Made by a program: the position numbers and the translations under genes. From an uncultured Prevotellaceae bacterium (GTDB taxonomy: Bacteria; Bacteroidota; Bacteroidia; Bacteroidales; Bacteroidaceae), in assembly GCA_947176535.1 (NCBI GenBank), contig CAMWQU010000014.1, forward strand, positions 1 to 53,544: a DNA stretch of 53,544 nucleotides, given 5' to 3'. The notes under the pieces were generated by a model that searched no databases, was not told the DNA's origin, and saw only the letters and a program-made list of their open reading frames with translations. Below, one piece after another: positions 33,399 through 42,896 of this stretch. Position 1 is the first letter of the stretch. Each line of letters opens with the position of its first letter.

Positions 33399-34162
33399 AA
33401 GACTTTGTAGACATCCTTTCCGTAGCACTGATTCTCTACTACTGCTACAAGGTGATGAAACGCTCGCGCTCCGTCAATGTGTTCTATGGCGTGCTGATTT
33501 TCATTAGTATTTGGGTAGTCGTGTCGCGCGTGCTGGGGATGAAACTGCTCGGCGGCATACTCGACCGTCTGGCCGACGTGGGTACGATAGCCCTGATTGT
33601 GCTCTTTCAGGAAGAGATACGTCGCTTCTTCTACGACCTCGGCGCACACGAGAAAGTCCGTCGTCTGACGCGACTTTTCCGGGCCGAACGGAAGCCGACG
33701 AATGACGACGATGCCCGTTATGACCGCGAAGTCATCATCCCCATCGTCATGGCCTGTATGTCCATGAGTAAACAGCGTGTGGGGGCACTCATCGTCATGG
33801 AGAACGATATGCCCATGACGGATTACATCCGCACGGGAGAGGTCATAGACGCCCGCATCACGCAACGCCTCATCGAAAATATATTTTTCAAGAACAGTCC
33901 GCTGCACGACGGGGCCATGATTGTCTCGGACGGCAAGATTGCTGCGGCAGCGTGCATTCTGCCCATTTCCCATGACCTGGACATTCCCAAGGACTTCGGA
34001 CTGCGCCATCGCGCGGGAAAGGGTATCACCGCAAACACCGACGCGCTGGCTGTCATCGTCAGCGAGGAGACCGGAAACATTACGGCGGCCTACGGCGACC
34101 GTTTCCGGAGTCACCTTGCGGCCGAGGAACTTGAAACCATTCTCATGAAGGGGAGGTTTTAG
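33377..34162 (+). CDS. cdaA: diadenylate cyclase CdaA
   Basis: A 261-residue membrane protein that makes c-di-AMP from two ATP. Two or three N-terminal hydrophobic segments (about 10-25, 34-50 and 66-78) precede the DAC domain. Catalytic motifs are DGA (178-180, in SPLHDGAMIVSDGK) and RHR (210-212, in LRHRAGKGITANTDA). The overall layout is that of CdaA/YbbP-type enzymes. It starts inside the 3' end of folP (22-base overlap). The window also has an NrnA-type phosphodiesterase (6320), but no recognised c-di-AMP-specific GdpP. Confidence 0.94.
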   Translation: MFLSFGLKDFVDILSVALILYYCYKVMKRSRSVNVFYGVLIFISIWVVVSRVLGMKLLGGILDRLADVGTIALIVLFQEEIRRFFYDLGAHEKVRRLTRLFRAERKPTNDDDARYDREVIIPIVMACMSMSKQRVGALIVMENDMPMTDYIRTGEVIDARITQRLIENIFFKNSPLHDGAMIVSDGKIAAAACILPISHDLDIPKDFGLRHRAGKGITANTDALAVIVSEETGNITAAYGDRFRSHLAAEELETILMKGRF

Positions 34163-34216
34163 GGCACCGGATTTAGTAGGAACCCATTTAATAAATGTAT
34201 TAAAAGATATAAAGCT

Positions 34217-35224
34217 ATGACTCTTATCGAGAAAATCATTGAACGCGCGAAGTCGAACCGACAGCGCATCGTGCTTCCCGAATCTCTGGAGGAACGCACG
34301 CTGACCGCTGCTGACCGCGCCGTGGCCGATAGTCTGGCAGATGTCATTCTTATCGGTAATCGTGACGAAATTCTGGCCAAGGCCCGGGAACTGGGTCTGA
34401 CACATGTGGACGGGGCCACCATCATCGATCCGGTCACCAGTCCGAAGACCGCCGAATATGCCGCCCTGCTCTACGAACTGCGCAAGTCGAAGGGCATGAC
34501 GCAAGAGGAGGCGGCCAAGAAAGTGCTCGACCCGCTCTACTTCGGTTGCCTTATCATCAAAAACGGCGATGCCGACGGACAGATTTCCGGTGCTCTCAGC
34601 ACCACGGGCGACACGCTGCGTCCGGCCCTGCAGATTATCAAGTGCGCCCCCGGCATAACGTGTGTCAGTGGTGCCATGCTGCTCATCACCAACGCGCCGC
34701 AGTACGGTGAGGACGGTGTGCTGGTAGTCGGCGACGTTGCCGTTACCCCCATGCCTGATGCCGCACAACTGGCGCAGATTGCCGTCTGCACGGCGCGCAC
34801 GGCACAGAGCGTGGCCGGTTTCGGAGAGCCTCGTGTGGCCATGCTTTCTTTCTCCACGAAAGGCAGTGCCAAGCACGAGGTTGTGGACAAAGTGGTGGAG
34901 GCTACCCGTCTGGCCCGCGAACTGGATCCCGCGTTGCAGATCGACGGTGAGTTGCAGGCCGATGCGGCCCTTGTGCCCTCGGTGGGCGAGAAGAAAGCAC
35001 CGGGTAGCAGCATTGCCGGCCATGCCAATGTGCTCGTCTATCCGAACCTCGAAGTCGGAAACATCAGCTACAAACTGGTGCAGCGACTGGGAAATGCCGA
35101 TGCCATCGGCCCCATCCTTCAGGGTATAGCCCGTCCCGTGAACGACCTCAGTCGCGGCTGTTCCGTGGACGATATTTACAAGATGATTGCCATCACCGCC
35201 TGTCAGGCAATGGACGCAAAGTAA
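34217..35224 (+). CDS. pta: phosphate acetyltransferase
   Basis: A 335-residue cytoplasmic enzyme of the single-domain type that interconverts acetyl-CoA and acetyl phosphate. Typical segments are RIVLPESLEERTLTAADRAV, KGMTQEEAAKKVLDPLYFG, DGQISGALSTTGDTLRPAL, VAMLSFSTKGSAKH and the C-terminal GNADAIGPILQGIARPVNDL. It lies 54 bases after cdaA and 22 bases before ackA, with which it forms the acetate overflow/ATP-forming pathway. No clear TAnnTTTG promoter is seen in the 54-base gap, which may be read through from folP. Confidence 0.95.
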   Translation: MTLIEKIIERAKSNRQRIVLPESLEERTLTAADRAVADSLADVILIGNRDEILAKARELGLTHVDGATIIDPVTSPKTAEYAALLYELRKSKGMTQEEAAKKVLDPLYFGCLIIKNGDADGQISGALSTTGDTLRPALQIIKCAPGITCVSGAMLLITNAPQYGEDGVLVVGDVAVTPMPDAAQLAQIAVCTARTAQSVAGFGEPRVAMLSFSTKGSAKHEVVDKVVEATRLARELDPALQIDGELQADAALVPSVGEKKAPGSSIAGHANVLVYPNLEVGNISYKLVQRLGNADAIGPILQGIARPVNDLSRGCSVDDIYKMIAITACQAMDAK

Positions 35225-35246
35225 ATTCTAATTCACGATTAGGGAA

Positions 35247-36440
35247 ATGAAAATATTAGTTCTTAACTGCGGAAGCAGTAGCATCAAGTACGCTCTGTAC
35301 GACATGGCCGACCGGAGCGTCATCACCAGCGGAGGCATCGAGAAAATCGGCCTTCCCGACTCATTCATTAAGTTCAAGGTCAATGGGGAGAAGTACCAGA
35401 TAGACCGTCCCATCGAGGAACACACTGCCGGTGTGCAGTTTATTTTCGAAGTGCTGACAACCGGCGAACATGCCGTTCTCGGCAATCTCAACGAACTGGG
35501 GGCCGTAGGTCACCGTATGGTACACGGGGGCGAGCGTTTCAACAAGAGTGTTGTGCTTACTCCCGAAGTTATGGAGGCCTTTGCCCGTTGCAACGACCTT
35601 GCCCCTCTCCACAATCCGGCGAATATCAAGGGAGTGAACGCCGTAAAGGAGATTCTGCCCGACCTGCCTCAGGTGGGCGTCTTCGATACCGCTTTCCATC
35701 AGACCATGCCCGACTATGCCTATATGTATGCCCTGCCTTACGAACTTTATCAGCAGCACGGAGTGCGTCGTTACGGCTTCCACGGTACCAGTCACCGCTA
35801 TGTCAGCCAGCGCGTCTGCGAGTTCCTGGGCATTCAGCCCGAGGGCAAGCGCATCATTACCTGTCACATCGGTAACGGTGCCAGCATTGCTGCCGTGAAG
35901 GATGGCCGCTGTGTGGACACGTCTATGGGTCTTACTCCGTTGGAAGGTCTGATGATGGGTACCCGTTCGGGCGACATCGACGCCGGAGCCGTCATCTTCC
36001 TGATGGATAAACTGAACCTCGATACCAAGCATATCTCCAACTTGCTCAACAAGCAGAGCGGACTGGCCGGTGTGAGCGGCGGCAGCAGTGACTTCCGCGA
36101 CATCCTCAAGGCTATTGCGGAGGGTAACGACCGTGCCCGTCTGGCCAAAGAGATGTACACCTACCACATCAAGAAGTACATCGGTGAGTACGCTGCCGCT
36201 ATGGGAGGCGTGGATGTCATCCTCTTTACGGGTGGTGCCGGAGAAAACCAGTGGGAGGTGCGCGATGGTGCCGCTTCCGGTCTGGAGTTTATGGGCGTGG
36301 AACTGGACAACGAGAAAAACCGTGCCTGTCGCGCCACCGAGGCTGTCATCTCCAAGGACAGCAGTCGCGTGAAGGTATGCGTCATTCCCACTGACGAAGA
36401 ACTTATGATTGCTCTCGACACACAATCACTGGTGGGCTGA
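35247..36440 (+). CDS. ackA: acetate kinase
   Basis: A 397-residue cytoplasmic kinase that makes acetate and ATP from acetyl phosphate and ADP. It begins MKILVLNCGSSSIKYALYD (phosphate-binding Asn7). The family signature GFHGTSHRYV, the HIGNGASIAAVKDGRCVDTSMG segment and GGAGENQ near residue 330 are all intact. The length is standard. It is the second gene of pta-ackA and is followed by a terminator hairpin at 36464. Confidence 0.97.
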   Translation: MKILVLNCGSSSIKYALYDMADRSVITSGGIEKIGLPDSFIKFKVNGEKYQIDRPIEEHTAGVQFIFEVLTTGEHAVLGNLNELGAVGHRMVHGGERFNKSVVLTPEVMEAFARCNDLAPLHNPANIKGVNAVKEILPDLPQVGVFDTAFHQTMPDYAYMYALPYELYQQHGVRRYGFHGTSHRYVSQRVCEFLGIQPEGKRIITCHIGNGASIAAVKDGRCVDTSMGLTPLEGLMMGTRSGDIDAGAVIFLMDKLNLDTKHISNLLNKQSGLAGVSGGSSDFRDILKAIAEGNDRARLAKEMYTYHIKKYIGEYAAAMGGVDVILFTGGAGENQWEVRDGAASGLEFMGVELDNEKNRACRATEAVISKDSSRVKVCVIPTDEELMIALDTQSLVG

Positions 36441-36463
36441 GGGCAATACGGATGAACATGCAG

Positions 36464-36492
36464 AAAGGGTACGATGGGGAATCGTGCCCTTT
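36464..36492 (+). terminator. terminator after pta-ackA
   Basis: AAAGGGTACGAT (36464-36475) pairs with ATCGTGCCCTTT (36481-36492): 12 bp with one T-G pair and a 5-base loop, then a T-rich stretch. It is 23 bases after the ackA stop codon. Confidence 0.75.
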
Positions 36493-36571
36493 TCCTTTGA
36501 TTTAATCGCTTCTGTTACTTCGCCTTTTGAAAATACTTTCGGAAAAATTAGGAAGTATTCAATCAATTTAA

Positions 36572-36579
36572 TAACTTTG
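36572..36579 (+). promoter_or_regulatory. -7 promoter element of the 1975-residue protein gene
   Basis: TAACTTTG matches the consensus. No convincing TTTG is found 19-21 bases upstream. A 66-base A/T-rich leader follows, containing a short frame ATG...TAA (36591-36614, peptide MRKTFFN). Confidence 0.55.
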
Positions 36580-36645
36580 TGCGATTAACCATGAGAAAAA
36601 CCTTTTTTAATTAACATTATTTATTTAACTTAAACCAAAAACATT

Positions 36646-39600
36646 ATGAAAAAGTTCTTACTTTCTCTCGTGTCTTTGTTTATGCTGACTGTCGCTTCAT
36701 GGGCGGGTGAGCCTACTAAGGTGCTTACTTTCCCTGATCATAACGACAAGTCCATATCAAGCTACACGAGCGAATGGACTGCCACCGTTGATGGTGATGT
36801 CTGGACGCTGAATGCGTTCAACAACAACGGCAACGCTTGGGCGTATGTGAAATGTGGTCGGAAGGGTAATGCCTCAACGGCTACTATTACTTCGCCGGCA
36901 GTGGATGCCGTTATCACGGACATTGTCATCACTGTGGACGCCACCAAAAACGTGGAGCGTGCAACGCTAACCGTGCTGAACGATGCAGCGGTTGTGAGAG
37001 ACCCCATTGATATCACGGCAGATTTCGTGGCCGGTGATGTCCATGTAGCCATTCCGGAACCCGCAGCCGGTTACACCTACAAACTGACGATTGAGAACCT
37101 TAGTGCAAGTGCTAATGGTTCCACTCAGATTAGCAAGATGGCTCTGTATGAGGCCGGCCAGTATGAGGCTGCAGAGCCTGTACACATTGCCAACACGGCT
37201 GAGACGGCCTACACTGTAGCTGAGGCTTACAATCTCATTGATGCCGGTGAGGCATTGAGCGATGTCGTTTACGTAAAGGGTATTATTTCGCAGGTAGACA
37301 GCTACAATGCCACTTACAACTCTATCCAGTACTGGATTTCTGACGACGGCACCACCGAGAAGCAACTCGAGTGCTACAGCGGTAAAGGACTGAACGGTGC
37401 AGACTTCACATCCGTAGACGACGTGAAAGTGGGTGCCGTTGTTATTGTAAAGGGTAACCTGAAAAAGTACAACACTACCTACGAACTTGATAAGAACAAC
37501 GAACTCGTATCTTACGACTTCTCATATCTTACGAATCCCTCGTTCGAGTATGCAGCCCAAGGCGTAGCTGCTACAGCCCAAGGCCTGACAAACGGCGGTG
37601 AGTTCTACGGTTGGACATTACCTAAATTTGATGCCGATTATGTAAATATCAGTATCGGCAGTGCTACTGACTGTGTCGGAAATGGTGCAGGCGTTCCTAC
37701 CCCGAAGGATGGTAATTTCTATTATTTTGCCCGTCACGGATGGAACACTTCGAATACATCTGACGGCACGTTATCGACGACGATGAAAGCACTCCCCGTA
37801 GGTAACTACACGCTTTCATTTGCCTACAAGGCCATGGACGCACACGATAACGATAATAATAAAGGTGCAGATTCTTACCTGACGCTGATTGCCAAGTCCG
37901 GTGAACAGGAACTCGCATCTTACAAGACCCCCGCGTTCGTAAAGATTATACATCCCGACTACGCAAACTATTTTAAGGGTGATGCCAACTGGTTGGAAGC
38001 CAAGATGAACTTCAACGTAAAGGAAGCCGGTGACGTGGAACTCGACATCGTTCATCACTTTAGAGGTATTCGTCGTTCCGACGTCGTTATCGACGATGTT
38101 CGTTTGGAATACAATGGTGATATTGTCTCCACTTACACCGTGACCGTAGCTGAAGGTATCGAGAATGGTACTGTTGTAGCTGCTCCTGCTGAAGCCTTTG
38201 AGGGCGATGTTATCACTCTGACCGTTACTCCTGACGAAGGATATGTGTTGGAGACCCTGACCGTGATGAATGGTGAGGAGGTAATTGAGGTTAGCGAAAA
38301 CAACACTTTCGTAATGCCCGCAGGAGATGTTACCGTAACGGCCACTTTCAAAGAAGAGTCTCCGAAGAATGTGACAAACCTGTATCTGGTAAATGCCGCC
38401 CTGAACTCTATGGAGGGTTGGACCAGAGGAGGAGCTATCCCCGGCACGCATGACACAAATCTTGATGTGAATGCAATTGAGTATTACAATGCTTGGGATG
38501 CTAATGCCGGTGCCCCCATCGGTAGCAGCAAAGACTTCTCTCTCACTCAGACCGTTACACTGCCCGCCGGTGATTATCGCATCGTTGTAAATGCTTTCTA
38601 TCGTGAAGGTAACGGTAACGGAACTAACACAAAGGCTTATATCTTTGCCGGTGAGAAGAAACAGTACGTTCATGCCATAACTCCCGCAGAGCAGGGCAAC
38701 CTTGCTAACGGAAGCGGCATCTACGGAAATAGTAAGGTGAAAACAGATATGGGCCGTGCTGCCTATGCGTTCTCTATAGGAGACTTCGAGAATGCATTCG
38801 ACTTCTCGGTAGAGCAAGACAACAGTGAGGTTGAACTCGGCTTCAAGGGTTACATCGACACTTATTGCTCTTGGTGTATTCTTGGCCCCGTGAAACTGTA
38901 TAAGTATAGCTTGGAGGATTATCTTGCAGCTTACCGTGAGAAAGTGGCAGAGGCAGAGGCTCTTTACGAAAGTAAGATGGGAGCTGCCGAACTGCAGGCC
39001 CTGCAGGCCGCAGTCGTAGATGAGACTGCATTCACCACCGGTGCACAGGTTACAGCCGCACTCGATGTTCTGAATGCCGCTCTTGCAGCAGCTAAGATTT
39101 CTGTTGCCGGTTATGCAACCTTGACCAATGCCTTAACGTTGGGTGAGACCTATAAGGCTAATAGCACCAACGCAGAGGCTATTGCTGCCTACGATGCCGC
39201 AATCGCAGAAGTGAAAGCGGCTTACGATGCAGCCACTGTAGAAGACCTTGACGCTGCCGTAGCAATCGTAAACGCCGCTTTGCCTGCTTTGGCAAGAACG
39301 CAGACGGCTGATAACTCCGACCTGACAGTGCTCATCAACAATCCGGAGGTGAACGGTGCAGACGGTTGGACAGACGAACGTCCGAATGGCGGTAACGGCC
39401 CTCTGCTTGGTACTACTGCTTTCGAATACTGGGCCGGTAATGCCACTTCTCGCGAGACGGCTTGCTTCGACTACTATCAGGTGATCGAAGGTCTTGTTCC
39501 CGGTATCTATACGCTGAGTGCCGAGATGTACAACTCCCTCAACGGTGAGGATGGTGTTGAAGAATTTGTTCCCACTTGCGGTGTGTATGCCGCTGCGGAA

Positions 39601-42573
39601 GGAGTTGAGGTTTCTAAACTTGTCGATGTAGACGGTACGGAGCTCATCCGCTATACCACGGACGGCATTACCGTGACGAACGGCACGTTGCGCATCGGTG
39701 TCAAGAATGTAGTGACACCTATGGTAGCACGTTGGTTCGTAGCCGACAACTTCAAACTGACACTCGTAAAGAATATAGAAGCTGATCTCGCTTACGAGGC
39801 AGCCAACGAGGCTATGGTATCCGGTAAGGACTATTTCGTATCTTCCGTTGTGGGTGACAACACTTACTATCTGAAGAAAGACGGTTATCTGACCGCTAAC
39901 AAGGCAGAGGCCGGCATCTTTAATATTGTTTCCCGTCCGGGCAATGCCGAGACCTATAAGGAACTGGGTTGGCAGATTCCGGAGTTCACGAACGGCGGCG
40001 ACAACAAGAACGAGTTCACCGGAGCTTCCAAGACGCACTTGATTCCCGGTAACCAGCACCGTGCAGACTTCGAGACTCAGGTTCTGTATCTGAACAAAGA
40101 GGGTAAGTATGCTATTCGTAGCACCAACAGTACCTCTGCATCTTGGGGTGCTGCCGCATTCTGGACTGTCGTAGAGGATAACGACGCTGACGGTCTGCCC
40201 AATGCTACTTACGTAATGAATGAAATGCCTTACATCTGGAACATCGAACCCATCGAGTCCGATGCCCGCTGTGTGGCTTACCAGAAGACTCAGGAGTGGC
40301 CCGCTAAGTTAGTTGCAGCATGGACCAGTAACGCGAAGGATCCTTCGGAAGGTTCTTATGAGGCCCTGACCGACCGCGACTATGCTACTTTCTTCCATTC
40401 TTCATGGAGAACCACCGCACCCGATGAAGATCACTATCTGCAGGCTGAACTGCCCGAGGCCAAGAACGACCTCATCTTCTACTTCAAGAAGCGTAGCACG
40501 AACAATAACAACCGCCCGACGGCTATTACGATTTCTGCAAGTAAGGATGGTGAGAACTTCACCGACATCACTTCCATTACCGAGGGTCTGCCCACAGACG
40601 CAAACGTAATCGACTACACTTCTACGAAGATTGACCTGGGCGACAGCTACAACTTCCTCCGCTTCACCGTGACGGCTACTAACACCGGAGCTACGGCAAA
40701 CGGTCATGTATTCTTCACATTCTCTGAGTTCTACATCATGAACGGAGAGGTTGAGAACTACTGGAACATCAGCGACTGGACAGCCCTGACGGACGAGGAT
40801 GTCGCAAACATCAATGCCCTTGACGAGCAGATCAATGCTGCTCAGAAGGCTTGGCAGGATAAGGAAGAAGTCTTCGCTATCAAGATGAAGGCTGCCGGCA
40901 TCTACGAGCGTATTCAGGCTTACGCAGCCGGCGTTCCCGGTGAGTTCGAGGCCAAGATGGCTCTGTACGCTGCTCTGGACGGTGTGGATGTAGACTCTCC
41001 CACTACGGTGGAAGGTGCTAATGCTGTTGTACAGCAGTTGAATGAAATCGCTGCCAACTTCGTGGTTGCTCTGAGCGACGTGGAAGACCGCGACGTGACT
41101 GGTGCATTCCTCGACAACTCTACACCGACGAGCGATGCTGAGGGATGGACTATTGAGAACGGCCCCGCTACATTTGACGCCGGAAACGACGTTGCCGAGT
41201 TCTGGAACAAGAGTGCTGCTTCCATCAAGCAGACTGTATTCCTGCCCGCCGGTAACTACAAACTGGCTGCTCAGGCTGTAACCCGCTCCGAGATGGTTGC
41301 TCAGCTCATGGCCGGTGAGAATCAGACAGAAATCGTAACCATGCCTTCGAGCGGCAGTCAGCTCGGTGTGGATGCCCTCAACAGTCGCGCTGATGTGAAC
41401 ATATGGTTCACGGCCGGTAACGGTTGGAACGAGGTTGAGTTCACGCTCGACGAGCCCGCTAACGTAGAGGTAGGTCTGCTTGCAGACAACGCAACCGGTG
41501 ACCACTGGATGGTATGGCGCAGCTTCGTCATCACGAAGATGGGTACCCACATCGATCCGAACGACATGACTTCTCTGATTGTGAATCCCGCTTACCTCGG
41601 TGTAGAGGGTAACGAAGACCTGTATGCAGGCTGGAATCACACTGAGAACGGCTGGAAGGCTCGCTCTTACGAGGCTCCGATGAACCTGATTACCTACTCC
41701 GGCAACTGTGAGTTTGAGGTGAACCAGACCATCGAGAACGTGCCTGCCGGTCTGTACAGACTCTCCGTACACGCATTCTACCGTGCAGGTAGTCTGGAAG
41801 ACGAGCAGGCTAAGGTAGCCGCCGGCACTGAGCTGGAGAAAGAGCTCGTTATGTACGCTAACGTAAATGACGCCGACAACAAGTATTCGAAGAAGGTGAT
41901 GAACCTCTCCGAGGGTGCAGCCGACGCTCAGGTGGAAGGCACCGGCGTTGAGTTTGCCGAGGGTCAGTATGTGCCCAACAGCGCAGCCGATGCCCGCACG
42001 TGGTACATTGCCGGTGAGTACAAGAACGAAGTTCTGTTCAACGTATTTGAGAATGGCAGCGTGACCATCGGTCTCTCGAAGGCTGTAGGTCTGGCCGGTG
42101 ACTATTGCCCCGTTGGTGCATGGTCGCTCTATCGCGTAGGCGATGCCGACGAGACGGAGGCTACTCCCGATCCCAAGCCCGCAGTGCCCGCAAGCGTTGC
42201 TCTGGCTACTGTCACCTACGACGGCCAGGAAGTTGTCTTCAACGAGGAGAACGTGGCAAGCATCGACGGTGCGTATGACGCTGCCAAGGAACTCGTAGTC
42301 GTAGCCGAGGCCGGTGAGGCTGTCAGCGTGGAAGTTTCTTACCCGACCGAAATCGGTCAGGATCAGATTGTCATCACTGTTGCTGACAAGGATGTCGAGA
42401 ACTTCCCCGAGAACAAGGCTACTTACACGATTGCATTCTCTGTTCCCACGGCTATCGATTTCATCAAGGCTGACGAGAAGACCGTCATCTACGATGTAAC
42501 CGGTCGTCGCGTAAGCAAGGCCGTGAAGGGTGGCTTGTACATCATCAACGGCAAGAAGACGATGGTGAAGTAA
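36646..42573 (+). CDS. giant secreted multidomain protein with binding modules and sorting-type tail
   Basis: A 1975-residue protein with a signal peptide (MKKFLLSLVSLFMLTVASWA). Approximate layout: beta domain (22-180); OB-fold-like domain (182-292); five related jelly-roll-like modules recognisable by GWT...EYW and LPAGxYxLxxxAxYR patterns (295-490, 579-765, 892-1045, 1482-1635, 1641-1835); a divergent InlB-type repeat (495-567); helical FIVAR-like regions (760-890, 1379-1480); an F5/8 type C (discoidin-like) domain (1229-1370); a beta domain (1846-1935); and the tail VIYDVTGRRVSKA...GLYIINGKK. No catalytic motif is seen, so binding of glycans or host surfaces is the likely role. It is monocistronic, with its own -7 element and terminator. 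Confidence 0.85.
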   Translation: MKKFLLSLVSLFMLTVASWAGEPTKVLTFPDHNDKSISSYTSEWTATVDGDVWTLNAFNNNGNAWAYVKCGRKGNASTATITSPAVDAVITDIVITVDATKNVERATLTVLNDAAVVRDPIDITADFVAGDVHVAIPEPAAGYTYKLTIENLSASANGSTQISKMALYEAGQYEAAEPVHIANTAETAYTVAEAYNLIDAGEALSDVVYVKGIISQVDSYNATYNSIQYWISDDGTTEKQLECYSGKGLNGADFTSVDDVKVGAVVIVKGNLKKYNTTYELDKNNELVSYDFSYLTNPSFEYAAQGVAATAQGLTNGGEFYGWTLPKFDADYVNISIGSATDCVGNGAGVPTPKDGNFYYFARHGWNTSNTSDGTLSTTMKALPVGNYTLSFAYKAMDAHDNDNNKGADSYLTLIAKSGEQELASYKTPAFVKIIHPDYANYFKGDANWLEAKMNFNVKEAGDVELDIVHHFRGIRRSDVVIDDVRLEYNGDIVSTYTVTVAEGIENGTVVAAPAEAFEGDVITLTVTPDEGYVLETLTVMNGEEVIEVSENNTFVMPAGDVTVTATFKEESPKNVTNLYLVNAALNSMEGWTRGGAIPGTHDTNLDVNAIEYYNAWDANAGAPIGSSKDFSLTQTVTLPAGDYRIVVNAFYREGNGNGTNTKAYIFAGEKKQYVHAITPAEQGNLANGSGIYGNSKVKTDMGRAAYAFSIGDFENAFDFSVEQDNSEVELGFKGYIDTYCSWCILGPVKLYKYSLEDYLAAYREKVAEAEALYESKMGAAELQALQAAVVDETAFTTGAQVTAALDVLNAALAAAKISVAGYATLTNALTLGETYKANSTNAEAIAAYDAAIAEVKAAYDAATVEDLDAAVAIVNAALPALARTQTADNSDLTVLINNPEVNGADGWTDERPNGGNGPLLGTTAFEYWAGNATSRETACFDYYQVIEGLVPGIYTLSAEMYNSLNGEDGVEEFVPTCGVYAAAEGVEVSKLVDVDGTELIRYTTDGITVTNGTLRIGVKNVVTPMVARWFVADNFKLTLVKNIEADLAYEAANEAMVSGKDYFVSSVVGDNTYYLKKDGYLTANKAEAGIFNIVSRPGNAETYKELGWQIPEFTNGGDNKNEFTGASKTHLIPGNQHRADFETQVLYLNKEGKYAIRSTNSTSASWGAAAFWTVVEDNDADGLPNATYVMNEMPYIWNIEPIESDARCVAYQKTQEWPAKLVAAWTSNAKDPSEGSYEALTDRDYATFFHSSWRTTAPDEDHYLQAELPEAKNDLIFYFKKRSTNNNNRPTAITISASKDGENFTDITSITEGLPTDANVIDYTSTKIDLGDSYNFLRFTVTATNTGATANGHVFFTFSEFYIMNGEVENYWNISDWTALTDEDVANINALDEQINAAQKAWQDKEEVFAIKMKAAGIYERIQAYAAGVPGEFEAKMALYAALDGVDVDSPTTVEGANAVVQQLNEIAANFVVALSDVEDRDVTGAFLDNSTPTSDAEGWTIENGPATFDAGNDVAEFWNKSAASIKQTVFLPAGNYKLAAQAVTRSEMVAQLMAGENQTEIVTMPSSGSQLGVDALNSRADVNIWFTAGNGWNEVEFTLDEPANVEVGLLADNATGDHWMVWRSFVITKMGTHIDPNDMTSLIVNPAYLGVEGNEDLYAGWNHTENGWKARSYEAPMNLITYSGNCEFEVNQTIENVPAGLYRLSVHAFYRAGSLEDEQAKVAAGTELEKELVMYANVNDADNKYSKKVMNLSEGAADAQVEGTGVEFAEGQYVPNSAADARTWYIAGEYKNEVLFNVFENGSVTIGLSKAVGLAGDYCPVGAWSLYRVGDADETEATPDPKPAVPASVALATVTYDGQEVVFNEENVASIDGAYDAAKELVVVAEAGEAVSVEVSYPTEIGQDQIVITVADKDVENFPENKATYTIAFSVPTAIDFIKADEKTVIYDVTGRRVSKAVKGGLYIINGKKTMVK

Positions 42574-42624
42574 ACCGTGCGCTCTGATTTCCTCCTTACC
42601 GGGAGGAAAGAAAGATAACTTGAT

Positions 42625-42657
42625 AATCGCCTGTTCCCGCTTCGGGGGCAGGCGATT
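42625..42657 (+). terminator. terminator of the 1975-residue protein gene
   Basis: AATCGCCTG (42625-42633) pairs with CAGGCGATT (42649-42657). Inside, TTCCC pairs with GGGGG around the loop GCTTC, giving a 14-bp stem. It is followed by TCTTCTT. Confidence 0.8.
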
Positions 42658-42741
42658 TCTTCTTGTCGCCGACCGGCCTTTCGGAAACCGGACATCCGGT
42701 TCGTCCCGGGCCACTCCCCCCCCCCCGAGGACGGGGAGCGG

Positions 42742-42818
42742 TCCCGCTATGAACGAGGCTCAATCCTGCTATGGACGAAGCCCAATCCTCCTATGGACGG
42801 AGGCGCGTCCTGCCTACG
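42742..42818 (+). repeat. 22-bp-period tandem repeats, array 2
   Basis: Three full 22-base units start at 42742, 42764 and 42786, followed by a partial unit from 42808. Each begins TCC(C/T), with CTATGRAC in the middle. Within units the arms TCC and GGA flank a 6-base centre, a small dyad. The units share period and core with the array at 17957-18022. Confidence 0.75.
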
Positions 42819-42845
42819 TGTGCGCATGTGTACGTGTGCGCGCGT
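42815..42845. other. 31-base alternating pyrimidine-purine tract (Z-DNA-like)
   Basis: From T42815 to T42845 every base alternates between pyrimidine and purine, mostly TG, CG and TA steps, including CGCGCG near the end. Such tracts can adopt left-handed Z-DNA under negative supercoiling. It lies directly after the tandem repeats and about 70 bases before the promoter of the small module. Confidence 0.7.
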
Positions 42846-42896
42846 TTCCTATTCAATAAGCCTCTACGAATGGAGATATTCGTGTTAATAAGACAT

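Noticed and set aside
33236..35023. 595-codon minus-strand open frame across folP, cdaA and pta
   Set aside because: It is antisense to three firmly identified genes, and its composition (His/Arg/Gln-rich) is typical of a shadow frame.
40402..42714. 770-codon minus-strand open frame
   Set aside because: It is antisense to the well-supported 1975-residue protein, whose codon bias leaves the opposite frame open. No signal peptide, domain or start context is present.
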